A model generated the notes under the pieces. It was not told the DNA's origin. It saw only the letters and a list, made by a program, of their open reading frames with translations, and did not search any database. A stretch of 64,000 nucleotides of DNA, taken from NCBI RefSeq assembly GCF_010015445.1, contig NC_053126.1, positions 19,527,169 to 19,591,168 of the forward strand, written 5' to 3'. The stretch is from Perca fluviatilis. Lineage: Eukaryota > Chordata > Actinopteri > Perciformes > Percidae. Positions 1 through 12,846 of this stretch are shown here, piece by piece. The position numbers were made by a program, and so were the translations under genes. Positions within the stretch are counted from its first letter, which is position 1. The number at the start of each line of letters is the position of its first letter.

Positions 1-422
1 AATATCCACCACCTTAAAAACCATAAAAAAAAGAACACATTTTCTCTACCTACGATTAGATGTTGTATAGTAAATCACTGTTAAAATATAACTAATAGAA
101 ACATCGAGGTGATACTAAGATTGAAAGGTAGGACTTATTGAAATGGGGATTGACACGTAGTGTTATCTCAGCTGCAGTAAATTGTCTGTGAATCCATCAG
201 GAAATGGTTGATTGCTGTACTTTACTATGCTTATCGTAATGTCTCCATGATGCATAACGTTACTGAGACGGTCTCAAATCACGTTGACCATTTTACAACT
301 GAAATCACAATTTCTGCAAGAGTTTACATTAACGTTACAGACAAATAGGCTAGTTTAAAAGCTGTAAGTTAACGCATTCTTGATTAATTGACATTACATT
401 ATGTATTTCGCTGTAACCTCAC

Positions 423-625
423 CTGGAGTCAAACTTTTTCCCGTCTGTAGAGAAGGTACCGTTAAAATGATAACGGATAAAATCTTCTGTTTGCACTTCT
501 CGAGGACAAATTTTCGGTATATCGTATCGATCGATCACTACATCCTCTAACGGCCCCGGGTTGCAATTCACAGTAACTAACGTTACATGAAGGCAAACTA
601 AAACCGTTAATATTATCAAATCCAT
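423..625 (-). CDS. fkbp10: FKBP10 (FKBP65), first coding exon, cut by window edge
   Basis: Sequence: an ATG at 625-623 opens a hydrophobic signal peptide ([19 protein letters not shown]), followed by [20 protein letters not shown] and a stretch with [10 protein letters not shown] and GKKFDS. The exon ends with a GT donor (GTGAGG) just below 423, leaving 67 codons plus two bases. Family knowledge: FKBP10 is an ER peptidyl-prolyl isomerase with four FKBP domains and EF hands that acts on procollagen and with lysyl hydroxylases; only the signal peptide and the start of FKBP domain 1 are present here. An in-frame extension upstream of this Met exists, but the ATG directly before the signal peptide is preferred. 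The remaining exons lie left of the window. The neighbour p3h4 is divergent, as I recall for the human pair. The paralogue (a or b copy) cannot be decided. Confidence 0.87.
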
Positions 626-2675
626 TTGGAGAGTTGTAACAATAGAGAGAGACCGTGTACCAGAGGAGCGATGAGGTTGAAGAAGTGGAGATAAGTAACC
701 TACCGAATGAAGTCTGGGACAGTGGCGCTGTGTCAAGACCGCTGGAATGAGATAGACTCTCCCGGTTACGATTACAAAATAAATGCCGAATTCTCACATA
801 ATGTGAAGAAACTGACTATTACAATGTTTATAACTACGTTTAAATAAACACATAAACAAAAAAACACATACATTCATTCATTCATTCATATATAACGTTA
901 CATACACAGTCGTTTATAGGTGACGCAAAATGGTGGGGCAATAACTAGTAGGCCTACTACCTTGGACAGATGCAAAACCAGAAATGTAGGCTACTCAATT
1001 CTGCACAATAGGCCTACTAAAGAAAAAAAACCTTTATTTTAAGGGGGTCAAGTATGTGATTGTTTGAAGTGGAAAAGATGAGATGATTCGATTGAAAATG
1101 TAGTCTAAGAGGTCTAAAACAAGGTGCATCACTCTTTTCTGCTTAACATTTTCGATCTTACATTGGCATAGGCCGCAGTTGATCCATTTATTAGGAGTGT
1201 GGTGCAGCATATGCTTTTGAAATAGAATACAACCTAATCAGACAAATGTTAATGCATTAACTGTCTCCAGCTATCCTGCCTAAATAGGCCTACAGTATGA
1301 CTCTGAATATGGGTTATCTGATCCAGAGGTAAAAAAAACTCCACATCGTCTGTCACCATAAACAATCAGCAAGTTTCAGCTCGAGAAAAGTCACCATGAT
1401 GTACAAGATGACATTACTCAAATAGAAAAGAAAAACAAGCATGCACTTATGCATATTCAACATAATATATTAAAAAGAAAATATACATTTACTTAGTGCT
1501 TTTATACTGGATGGGAAATCAACTAAACTTCCGGCCTTATTCTGTCTCTCTCTGTCTAGCTTAACGCAACTCTTGGGTCATCCCTCCACAGAGCAGAAGG
1601 AGGAGTGGCCCCTGGGACCCCACCCACTTTTAAATGGAATTCTGCAAACGTGTAATGCCTGGCCCAGAGGCCTGGCCCCATGAATTCACTTAGCTTGAAT
1701 TATAATGTGCCTCCCCATACTCTGAAATTATTCTTTCTCGTCACAGTAACGCATGGCAAGCATTACTACTGCCTGTGTTTTTTATATTCTATTTTAAACA
1801 GTCATTACACACATAATTAATTTTCGGGCACATCTGTCTGCCTCATAAAAAAGTATCTGGGTCCTAATAACCATCCTACTCAGATATAATATGTCTTAGC
1901 CTTCTAACATTATGAATGTGAGATTTTTCAGACTCAGAGATATTTGCCTAGAAGTGATGTCTCAGCTATGCAAATAGATTTTGTAGCTCACCCACCCATG
2001 TCTCAGCTTGTCAGTTTGCTCTGAATGTAACCAAGTTGAAAATAATCGTATCTCTTCAGACAACTATTCAGTCAATATATTTTATGAATATATCATCTGC
2101 CTAGAGTTTAAGAGCAGGAGGCAAAAGTATTTAAAAAACTAAATTAGATCCCTGTTAATACGTTTAAATTGTGGTTCATGGGACTGGGTCATAACACCCA
2201 TGGGTGTTATGATTCACTGAAAACACTGAGCAAAGCTGGACCGCTTTTCTGAGGTCCAAACTCAGACTGTGACGTCTGTGTCAAGTAAGCCATAGTTATC
2301 ACCATTTATACCGGAAGTATGGACTTCTTTCTTCAAGGTAATTGTCAAGATTTGCATGTAGAGCTGCAGATACCAGTTAACTTGTTGATTAATCACTCAT
2401 ATTTTTCTTCTATATTTTTGAATTTTTGATAATTAAAAATGCTCAACTTGCCAGCGCCAATACTAATACTACAATTATAGTCTTATCTTCAGACTGAACA
2501 ATATAAATTTCATAATTATAATAAACAAGAAAAGCAAGCTGATCTAGTCATTCTTAACCTGAATACGCATGGACATTGCATACATGACAGCCTCTTGTTT
2601 TTACATTGGGATACAAATATTTTTGCACACGTACAACTTGCTTGTATGTGCGTTTGTTTTGTCAAATATGCATGC

Positions 2676-2734
<59 letters not shown>

Positions 2735-3114
2735 TACTCTGTATTGCAGCTCAAAACAATAACTTTAAGAGAAATATGATGTTCCACGTTTTTTTTCTTG
2801 AGCTATGTCATGTGGAAATTAAAAAGCAATTACAAATCTCAAGCTGCAGCATTCTTTGAAGGATGGCTGGCAGTAATATGTGAAATTTGGCAAAAATGGG
2901 CTCAACTTAAAAAAAAAAAATAGCAGAAGATCCATTGGGCTTTTATTTTGAAAGCTCTGATCAGAAGTTCTTGTTTTCAGCATCTAGCTCGACGCGGCTT
3001 TTACATCCTACGCTACGTGCAGACAGTCATGAGCATTCCCTGGTAAAGAAAGAGGACGTTTCCTGATCCATTCAAAACAAGAACAGTCTCCTGCTAGAGT
3101 CAGTGGAGGTAACG
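626..3114. other. Divergent intergenic region between fkbp10 and p3h4
   Basis: About 2.5 kb separating the two start codons, so both promoters and 5' UTRs should lie here. I see no clear TATA box or CpG island; the sequence is mostly AT-rich, with a short (ATTC)n run near 872-890 and a (CA)n microsatellite near 2676-2733. No coding exon was recognised. Confidence 0.6.
2676..2733. repeat. (CA)n microsatellite
   Basis: About 29 uninterrupted CA units, read directly. It lies roughly 380 bases upstream of the p3h4 start codon. Peptides predicted here (poly Thr/His or Val/Cys) are translations of the repeat, not genes. Confidence 0.95.
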
Positions 3115-6100
3115 ATGCTCCTGAAAAGCTTGAGTCTGGCTCTTATAATGTCGACACTGGTGGAGGCTCAGTATGAAAAGTACAGCTTTAAAAGTTTTCC
3201 TCAGAAGGACATCATGCCGCTGGACTCTGCCTACAGCTACGCGCTGGAGCAGTACGGGGCGCAGAACTGGGCAGAGAGCATCAAGTTCCTGGAGCTCAGC
3301 CTGCGGCTCCACCGGCTGCTCCGGGACAGCGAGGTTTTCTGTAGCCGCAACTGCAGCTCCGTCAGCCGGGACAACGAAAGCCTATTCGCAGACAGCACCC
3401 TCCGCGTCATGCGCCACATCCTACTGAGGGCTGCCTGCCTTAAAAAGTGCAAGGCAGATTTCCCAGTGTTTAACATCTCCTATCCACAGAGGGATTTACT
3501 GGAAACCTTCGAGAAAAGGGTCCCGTATCGGTACATACAGTATGCACACTACCAGGTGAGACCAAATGTGCTTGATGTGTCGAATTGTGCCCAAAACTAG
3601 AGTGCAAAATAAAAGTAGGCCTTTGCCATACATTCTGAAGTTACACCAAATACTTCCCAAAGTGGATGTTGTAGAAATGTAATTTAAGGTGACATAGGCT
3701 AAGTGCGAGTTGGTCGTTATAAACTCAATGGAATATGTACAGTAAGGATCATACAGTAGGATGTGGATTTAGCAATTACCATAACTGTGCGTAACGAGCG
3801 CAATCGCACAACAAGAGTGCGGCAGAGTGACTCGGTTTGACTAGAGAGGAAATTTCTCTCAGTGCAGTACCGTTTCCTTGCTGTTTTTTTGCGCCCTCCT
3901 GCAGACCCAGCAGTAGTTGAGCATGTGCCACGTCTCTTCCAGTGTTCCCCCTGAAACAATCCCCTTACTCTTCTCTGTCAGGCAGGGTGATGGGGATTAT
4001 ATATATATAATAAGTTTGCGTTGGCTAAAATAGCCTACTGATCTCATTTTTGAATATTTTTTTGTTTCATAAAGTGTGTAAAGCTCTCCAGATAATATCC
4101 TTGTTATTGTAGACAATATTCATTATATTAGTGTGTAATAAAAAGCCACCACCACAAAACCCTTAAACACTGCTGTGATCATTCAGGTACTGGAGGGGTT
4201 ATTTTTTCACCACATCAAAGTACTGACAGCTTTAAATTGGAGCAGTTTATAGTTTTGTCTGGTAAATTAAAAGGTGAATCAAAGCTCTCTGTCTGGTGAT
4301 CAAACAGCCACCCAGATCAACAAAGCAGGCTTTTAGGATTTTACATGACTTTGATTTTGCTGACTCTATTTGAAGGTGGCTCTCTCCTCTTCTTTGAGGA
4401 GAGAAGTGGGTAGTTGAATGTGTTCATTACATTGAGTTTCTTGGCCAAGACTACCTTATAAGACCAAGAAAGTGGATCACATCACTCCAGTTCTGAAATC
4501 TTTACACTGGCCTCCTGTCTCTTTTAAGAATGGATTTCATAATACTTCTTTTGGGTTATAAAGCACAGGGCCAAAATACATTTCTGATCTGCAGCTCTAT
4601 TATGAACCACCCAGACCTCTCAGGTCGTCTGGGACAGGTCTGCTTTCTGTCCCCAGAGTCAGAACTAAACAGGGAGAAGCAGCGTTAAGTTGTTATGCAC
4701 CAAATATCTGGGACACACTCCCAGAAAACTGCAGGTCCGCCACAACTCTCAGTTCTTTTAAAGCAAGGCTGAAGACCTTTCTTTTTGATGCTGCCTTTCT
4801 TTAAATAATTCTTCATTTCTTATACTGCACTGTACCTTCTATTCTCGTATATCTGTCTTTATATTTTTAACTGTTTTAACTGCTCTTTAATGTTTTATGT
4901 AAAGCACTTTGAATTGCCTTGTTGCTGAAATGTGCTAAAATAAAGCTGCATTGCCCTATATACCTGACCTTTTCCCCTTATTTATTTCACAGTTCTGCAT
5001 ACAGCACCACATTAGTTTTCTATTGACTGACTCACAAGAATTCATATTCTGACATCAATGATCTGCATCTGTCAGTAGTTGCTGGAGAAAAGGGGTCAGA
5101 GGTCACGTTAATGACAGGAGCTTCACGCAAGTGGGAGAGATGGCGTTTCATATTTAAAGAAATCCCCCCAAAACACTGTGGAATTGATTGTAAAGCTATC
5201 TATTCTTCCTCAGCTTAACAACTTGGAGAAGGCTGTGTCAGCAGCTCACACCTTCCTGAAGAAGAACCCAAATGATCCCTATTTGACCAAGAACATGAAT
5301 TATTACAAGACGCTGTTCGATGTGGAAGAATATCTCATCGACCACGAGGAGCAGCCGTATGAAGTTCGTAGATCAACATCTTCTTCCTTATCCAGTGTGC
5401 AACTCATGCTAAACTATTCAAACTTTTCTAACCACAACTCTTTGTTATCCAGAGTGTTTTCCTGAAGAGTGTGACGCTTTACAACAACGGTGACTTCAGC
5501 AGCAGTGCCCGAAACATGGAGCAGGCCATCACGCAGTACTTTGATATATACAGTCTCTGCTTGGCAGGCTGTGAGGGCTCATACGAGATCTTAGAGTTCA
5601 AAGACTTCTATCCCACCCTGGCAGGTAACAAGAGAGCAATTCAAGAGCTGTTTCAGTCCAGTGTGTTTAAGAGAAGAAAATAAAATGCTTGTTGTTCCCT
5701 CAGATCTCTACACCGATGTGCTGAAATGTAAGGTAAAATGTGAAGAGCACCTGACACCCAGCGTTGGAGGCTTCTTTGTGGAGAAGTTTGTAGCCACTAT
5801 GTATCACTACCTCCAGTTTTCCTATTATAAATGTAAGAACCATGACAAAGACTCTGGATTCAGACTTTTGACAGCAATCTGTATAACACTGTTTGAACAT
5901 GTATTATCTTGTGATCCTCTACAGTGAATGATGTAAAGAACGCTGCTCCGTGTGCAGCCAGTTACATCCTGTTTGACAGTAAAGACCAGGTGATGCAGCA
6001 AAATGTAGCGTACTATCGCTTCTACAGGGAGCAGTGGGGACTTGAGGAAAGGGACTTTCAGCCTCGGCACGTGAGTAAAACAAAGACCTCATTACTGTTC

Positions 6101-8068
6101 TTTTTTTTATAATTTATGTACTTCAGTGGGTGACCCAGAGGCAACAGAAAGAGTTCACACTGGCTGCGCTAAACCAAAGCAGGAAAACTGTACAGTAGCA
6201 TCTATAGCATAACGCGGTCTTGGCGTGAACATTAACACAGTTTCAGGGTGGTAATTAGAAAGCCATGTGCTCCCGTAAAGGCAGAGTTGTTTTCCCATCT
6301 TTTCAGCTTTGTGTAGAGTTGTCAGCAGCTGCCGTGTACCAGCTCTGTGTGGTTAACGTCTTTGACTTCAGAAGCTGCCCCTGCTTCAAATAAATTTGGT
6401 ACTGCTGTAAACACTTTAAAGCTTCCAAACTAAGAGGCAAAAAAAAAAAAAACAGTAAACAAAAGGTCAACACAAAAGCTGATGCCACTTTTGTTTTTCA
6501 GGAGGCCCTGAGGTACTTTAACGAGACAACCAAGCAGAAAGAGATGCTGGAGTTTGCACTGAACTACCTACAAACTGACGATGAGGTATGTTGTCATGTT
6601 GTTGAAAGGCAGAGATGGTGGCACATTTACAGGAAGCATTGGTTTTGGGCAGCACAGTGAAATTGTGAGCACAGCAATGACGCAAAGTACAGCTGAAGTC
6701 ACATTTAGTTAACCCTCTTTGCAAATAATATTGTCCTTTTAATAATTAAGCTCTTGTGAATATACATTTCTTGCATTAAATGAATAAAAAACCTCTTTAA
6801 AGCGAGTCTATGTAACTTTTGAAACAGTGTCACTGTAGCCACAAGTGACAATTATAAAATAACGTTAAATGCTAAAAGACATTGTGGCAGAACACAGTCA
6901 GTGAACCGACTCAGTAATGTGTACACAAATATCTACCCAAACCTCAGCTAACATTAGCCACTATAAGCTACTGGTATTACCAGACAGGTTGTAGCGGCAA
7001 AACTGTTGAGTGCATTCAATGTCTATACACATAGAAATGGCCTTAAAGACACTAGATTATATCATTATTATATATGTAATGTGCTAGTTGGAAAAAAGAC
7101 ATTATAGGCAGATTAAAGGGCCATTTCAATCAAAATAGACATGTTTTTTTCTTACTCCAAGTAGCGGTATCTTGCTATGCTGATTTCATCAGACGAGGTT
7201 TCGAGATCTTTTTAACTGCACAAACAAAATTCCATCAACCTCCACTGTGCTGGGGTGGTGGCAGAGACAGACTTCTCAAAACCCTTAGCAGATAAAACGT
7301 AAACTGTCTGCATGACTAGACAACCCTATGTAGGTACGTAGAAAAATATGTTTTTGTGAAATGACACTTTAACTTGGCTCAACAACAACTAAATTGGCTG
7401 ATCTAGTTGGAGTTTGGGCCCTTGTTTTCCAAAGTGCAAATTCCACCTTTTCATTTAAGTTGATCAAACTTTCTAAAGCATGTTTGGGGATATAGACTTT
7501 TACTTTGGAGGAGTAAACTAGCAGACTAAGTGCAAGCTGCTGTTGAGGTTGTGGAAATGGCAACACAAGAAAAAAAAGTGAAAGGGAAGAAAGGGAGAGA
7601 AAGAGGGGATGAAGGCTGCGGGAGAGAAAGCAGGAGGTGGGGGCTGTGTTTTCCGCCAGCAGCGTGTGGTATGTGGCTGGGAGGTGTTGGCCACTGAGGC
7701 TGTGCCACATCCATTTAAGTCAGGTCGACCCCTCCCATCTCTACACACTGCCTGGAACTGAGAGTTGGGGAGGACTGTGATGGTTTAGGCCGAATTACAG
7801 GCTGCACAAGTGACAGATTTATAGACAGGAAAAGCATAAAGTATGTTTCGCCAGATAGAATGGAAGTAAAGTCACATTCTTGCTTGCTGCTGACTGTGTG
7901 TGTTTTGTTATCTTTAAGGACGTGGTAAGTCCAGAAGAAATGGCTTCTTCTCACACGGTGCATCCTGACGCTGAGTTTGATGGTATGGGAGACTACGAGG
8001 AGTCCTTCCTGGCTGAGTGGTGGCAAGAACCCAAAACTAAGTGGGACACTGGAGAGGTTGCAGACTGA
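3115..8068 (+). CDS. p3h4: P3H4 / SC65 (leprecan-like 4), complete
   Basis: Coding exons: 3115-3555, 5214-5363, 5453-5624, 5704-5832, 5925-6070, 6502-6585, 7919-8068. All junctions are GT-AG and phases agree, giving 423 codons plus TGA. The start is the ATG at 3115, followed by a signal peptide ending near [10 protein letters not shown]. The leprecan/CRTAP fold shows paired Cys motifs (CSRNC, CLKKC, CLAGC, CKVKC) and the conserved [16 protein letters not shown] and [18 protein letters not shown] stretches. The acidic tail ([21 protein letters not shown]) matches P3H4 rather than CRTAP. Family knowledge: P3H4 is an ER protein without the prolyl hydroxylase catalytic domain; it works with P3H3 and lysyl hydroxylase 1 in collagen cross-link chemistry. 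Length is close to mammalian P3H4 (about 437). Intron 1 holds a LINE fragment. No frameshift or stop was found. Confidence 0.95.
4465..4955 (+). mobile_element. Decayed LINE 3' end (L2/Rex1-like reverse transcriptase tail)
   Basis: In p3h4 intron 1, same strand. Conceptual translation in shifting frames gives the conserved C-terminal LINE pattern: [12 protein letters not shown], then a YISDL region, [28 protein letters not shown] and [14 protein letters not shown]. The frame is broken more than once and no full reverse transcriptase is present, so it is a dead 5'-truncated copy. Assignment to L2 versus Rex1 is from memory of the motif style. Confidence 0.75.
6586..7918 (+). other. p3h4 intron 6 with no recognised gene
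   Basis: The longer of the 3' p3h4 introns. Part of it (about 6795-7370) looks like an old interspersed repeat, but no inverted ends could be paired confidently. A purine-rich stretch near 7565-7640 lies about 280-350 bases before the final acceptor. No coding exon was seen. Confidence 0.4.
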
Positions 8069-8492
8069 CATCTGTCCTCCTCGTCTCCTGTGCAGAAAGC
8101 GTCCTCATCCGGCTCTGTCCCACCTCTCATGACAAACCAAAAAAGGTTGACGTCCATACAGATACCGACATTATTAGCAGTATTTAGCAGAAAAAGCACA
8201 AATCAGCTGTGTTCTTTCACCCAGCTGAAGAATAATAGGTTTAACTTATCCACCATGTCGATCACGATCAGAGATCGACATATTCTGTCTTGGCTGTCAT
8301 CAGCCTTTTAAAAGGTTTATTTCTATAGTCATTGGCCTGTGTGCCAACACTTGTCAATGACTTTTCAAAAAAAAATTATTTAATGAAAGCTAAATGCATC
8401 TGTGCCGTGGTATAAGGAAAGTGACATGAAGCTTTTCTTATGCTTAACGATTTGTCAACCACCAAGTTGAGATGTTGTAATAATTTGCTCAT

Positions 8493-8498
8493 AATAAA
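8493..8498 (+). terminator. Candidate p3h4 poly(A) signal AATAAA
   Basis: AATAAA about 425 bases after the p3h4 stop codon, followed by a T-rich stretch (around 8516-8527). It is the first canonical hexamer on this strand after the stop that I noticed. The cleavage site is not determined. Confidence 0.6.
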
Positions 8499-8953
8499 AG
8501 TAATATTTTAATATACTTTTTTGGTTTGTCACTTAATATCAATAAGATCATCAAACATGCAGGAGGTGCAACAACTAATTTGATTGTATTAGTGTTAAAT
8601 TGATTCATTGAGATAATCAAATTAATAATTTATCGAGGAGAAATTTATAATAAAAACACAAGGATTTTATTTAGGTTTTATATTGTAAATGAAATACCAG
8701 GTTATAGTCTGATTAAAGATACCAATTTGGGGGTCTGGGAAACTGATGGCGATTTTTGTTGTTTGATTCTTTAGACTAAAAATATAAGCAATAAATTAAT
8801 TGATAATATAAATAATCGGCAGTCGCAGCTTCAGATTGTAGTACCTCTTGTACATAATTGAAGGAAACAATATTAATGTATAGTTTCACAATATTTTGCC
8901 CTTAGTTACTGTGTTTCAAACCCACTGTAATTTAACATAGATGATTATATTTA

Positions 8954-9459
8954 AAGTGCTCATATTATGCTTTTTGGCCTTTCCCCTTTCCTTTATTGTT
9001 ATGTATCTTTTTTGTGCATGTTATAGGTTTACAAAGCGAAAAAGCCCAAAGTCCACCCCAAAGGGACTCACCATCTCCAACAGAAAACACTGTTCACAAA
9101 CTGCTCCAAACAGCTCTATTGTAGTCCAGCCTTTACTTCGTGACAAACGTGCGTCACTTTGTAACACACGTTATAATGCTCGCCTAGCTGCTAGCATGGC
9201 ACACCCTCATGCTCTGCAATTGACTAGCTAGCAGTATATACTGAGCATGTGTGACTCCCAACAAAGATGGTACAGAAGTGAGATGTCTCACTCTGTAGCT
9301 AAAGCAGAGAGCTCAACACACAGGGTGAAAAGAGGAGCTGCAGCAATGTGCAGTACAACAAATATATGGTGTTTTCTGAAAATTAAACCACATAAACCTA
9401 TTCTGGTACAACCTCTAAATACAATTATGAACCTGAAAATGAGCATAAAATGAGCACTT
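8954..9459. mobile_element. Non-autonomous inverted-repeat DNA element (MITE-like, about 506 bp)
   Basis: Ends are inverted copies: AAGTGCTCATATTATGC on the left and GCATAAAATGAGCACTT on the right, one mismatch in 17. The interior resembles a high-copy fish repeat I recognise by sight. No transposase coding is present. A target-site duplication is not obvious. It lies in the tail-to-tail gap between p3h4 and adam11. Confidence 0.78.
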
Positions 9460-10217
9460 ACATTTTTTTTCAATAGTCTAACAATCTATTAAAACCATAA
9501 AATATAAATACCATAGCAGCAAGGTAGCGAGAGTAGGTGTGGTTTCATTTTTTTGTATTTTATTTTCCCTCCATTTCAATCAAACTACAAGCCTTAGTTC
9601 ATTTATTTTTGTTTAAATTTAAAAAGATAGTGTCTAGAAATATGGGATACGATGCATCTTATTTTTGCTTTCCCCCTAAACCTCAAAATCAAACAGATTG
9701 TATTTGATACCAACTCTGTACATATTTTAATAATAACAATAGTGCATCTGCCAGTAGGGCAAAGCTCAAATGAACCAAACTGACGCATACGGTTTCAGAC
9801 GAGCTGCCTCCTGGACCCCAGACTAGATCTCTTTAATCTCATTTAGTCGGGATCATTACAAAGCCTCTGGGCTGAGGTGATCACCCAGAACTCAGGGCCA
9901 TCAACAAATGTACAAAAGATTTACAACATTATTTAAGTGATAGCTGGAATGATAAGAGAGATGCGAGACAGCTAGCTTAGCTGTTACGCCACATTTAAAG
10001 ATGTATGGACAGTGTTGACTACAGGAGAGATTTCCAAATGTGGGTCCTGTCAAGAGACTAACAGCTACAACTCATTATTTTAACATAGCTTTTAAATAAA
10101 TCTTCATACAGTGCATTTAACATTCAGTATATCTTGCACATATTTACAAATAGGTGTGCATACAGTTGGTTAGTGCTTGTTTTTCTGTAGATACAGGACA
10201 TAAAAACTGTTGAATAC

Positions 10218-11478
10218 TTTATTAATGTGCTGCCTTTATGGTGCCATGGCTGCAGCGCACAACAGTTTGTAGAAAGAGATGATATTCTAGAGGTAAAAAT
10301 CTGCCCTTCTACCTGTGATAGGAGTGTTAAGGTATACACGGACACAATTGCCCCTAACACTAATGTAAACACGCATACATTCTTCCTTTCTTTAAAAATC
10401 TCTTACATGCGTACATTCACCCGTGAACAGACATACAGATTAAACCTCCTAAGTGTACAAATGTTGGGCCTGAAAGTGGTGAGCACGCACAACGACAGAT
10501 ATTGTGGAATGTATGTTGGTCAGTCTGTGGTTGAAAACACTAAGTTACGGTCTCTGCTGCGTCAAGGTTCAGTGGTTTAAAATGATCCCAAAACCATAAC
10601 ACCTAGCTTCCCTCTTTGTACCTGAAAACCTCTGGGTGGGGGTTGGTTGTTAAAAGAACAAATAACAATGAAAAGGTATTAGTCTGGGCTCTGGCTAATG
10701 GCTGACTGGTTTTTGAGCCATCAATTTACAGTATATGATCATTTGTCCTTCCTTTGTCTCTCTTTGGAAAACAACTTTCTTTTCAGTTATATACATGTTG
10801 ACAGACTTTGTAGATTAAAACAGATAATTGTCCACTTTGAGATGTCAAGGCCTGGCCTTGGAGCAACTGTGCCTCAGGTCCTTTTCCTTTAAGAAAAAAG
10901 GAAACTATTCAGCTCCTCTAACATTATTTCAGTCTATTAGATGGCCAGTCTGTGTGCTAGTCCAACATTTAACTGTGGGCTCAGTTGCTGGCCAGTTTAG
11001 TTTGTATGCAGGCAGGCAGGCATTGGAAAGACAGGTCTCATTTTAAATTGGTCCACTGTTGATATGTTATTCATCAGACTGTTCAAGATGTGAGTAAAGG
11101 AGGTAAACAGACACCGAATCCCATTCTTAGAGCCACCGGACTGGAGATAGACCCTAGTGTCTCCCACAGGGAGAGCCACCTGCTTGCTCTAGGCGTGGCA
11201 CAGACACAGTCCTAGGCGGACTGCTGGAAGCGGCCACACAAGTATGATTTGGCTGGTATGGTGAAAGAAGCTCCACAGGCCCAGAGGAGTCGTGCAGTAG
11301 GACAGACCATAGGAGCAGACGGAGCGTGGAGGAAACAATGATCAGAAGAAGTTTGGCGAAATTTTAGGACAGGAGTGGAAGACTTTTTTTGTTCCCCTCT
11401 TCTCTGATGTGGAAACGACACAGTGCGAGGAGGAAGACAGGACTAGACAGGACGGAGACAGAATGACAGAAAGACATC
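10218..11478 (-). other. Probable adam11 3' UTR with candidate poly(A) signal at 10223-10218
   Basis: The adam11 stop codon is at 11481-11479. On the minus strand the first plausible AATAAA I see lies at 10223-10218, implying a 3' UTR of about 1.3 kb. The extent is inference only; no other gene is recognised between this point and p3h4. Confidence 0.4.
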
Positions 11479-12783
11479 TTATCCTCCACCAGATCTGAAA
11501 GAGATGTAAAAATGGATAGTTAACAGGAAGAAAACAGACTGTTGCATAGGCGACAAAAGATGAAGATGCTTGAGAAATGGAAAAAGCCATTCTGCTTTAC
11601 AATGATAAAGGGAATATTATGGGATGTTTTTGTTTTTTTTTCAGGGGTTTTAAGCGAAAATTAAATGGGATGAAGTATTCAAGCAAAAGGAGTACTGAGA
11701 AAAGCATGGTGAGCATGGTGCTCTGTGGGGATGAGTCAAAGGATGAACTTCAGATGGTGGATGAAGGAGTAAGTGTGGAATGACATGGGATGTTTTGTGA
11801 TGCGACTCCACCAACACAATATCACATGGTCGTGGTCCTAAGTTATACCTTCCTCTTCGAATGTTCCTGCATCCAGTGAGCACACATCAAGAGAAAAGAC
11901 AAAATGTCAAGACATATCAATGACAATAGGAAAAATTACAATCAAATGAATGATAAGCTAAACTATTTTTTAGAAGCATGTTATAAAGCTCATCATCCTG
12001 CTTTCGAATTGCATGAAATTTAAAGAACAAATAACAGTATAACTGCGCAAGAAAAAGTAAAAAAAAAAAAATCATTAACAGTTGGAATTGGTAAAACCCA
12101 GCATAAACAGACTTTATTGTTTAATGTTGACATAAAATATGAATCAATATTTGAATCATTTTCTTTCATCCCCCAGTGCTCTCAAAAATCTTCCTTGCCA
12201 GATTATAGTGATGACAGCACATGCAGCAGGTCTACAGTACTCATGGCACTGACCCTCTCAGTCCCATACAGTCTGACACCAGAAACTATTACATCCACCC
12301 TCTAAGACAGAGCTCTGACTTGGAAGTGAAAACTTCTTACAGCTCATGCACACATGCACAGACTCTTACCTCTGGCCCTAAAAGGACTGACTACATCCTA
12401 CATGCTTATAGGTTATTACATGCTTTTCAATTGACAGCTTTTCGTCAGCCACAATTATCTTATGAATATAACTGTGAGCAAAGTAGGGGCAGTCCTTTTA
12501 TGTCAGAGTATATGGAGTGAACAAAAGCAAGCATGCACAGTTGGAACAGTGCAGAAGAAGCACATCGGCGAGGGCATTTGGGGATAGGATGCTGCCTGTC
12601 GGAGGAAAACTATACTGTATAATGCAGGCTAAAAAAGCACCAAAGGTAAAACATATTAAAAAGGGTGTTTGTGGTAATTCACTGTTAACCATTACACTTT
12701 TCATTAAAAGGCTAATAAATCTAGTGGATTAGTGTTCCTGGCAGATTAACGTCTCGGTCCTGCCCTGTTTTATATATACATAC

Positions 12784-12846
<63 letters not shown>

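Noticed and set aside
3115..8068. CRTAP as the identity of the first complete gene
   Set aside because: The N-terminal region fits both, but the C-terminal acidic tail with DAEF...GDYEE and EWWQEP, and the fkbp10 neighbour, fit P3H4. There is no prolyl hydroxylase domain, so P3H1-3 are excluded.
11650..11866. Long 71-residue adam11 tail as the main C-terminus
   Set aside because: Splicing after 18 bases to 11494 gives the ADAM11-type tail RGRSGG followed by a stop with good splice signals; the long reading is kept only as a possible alternative.
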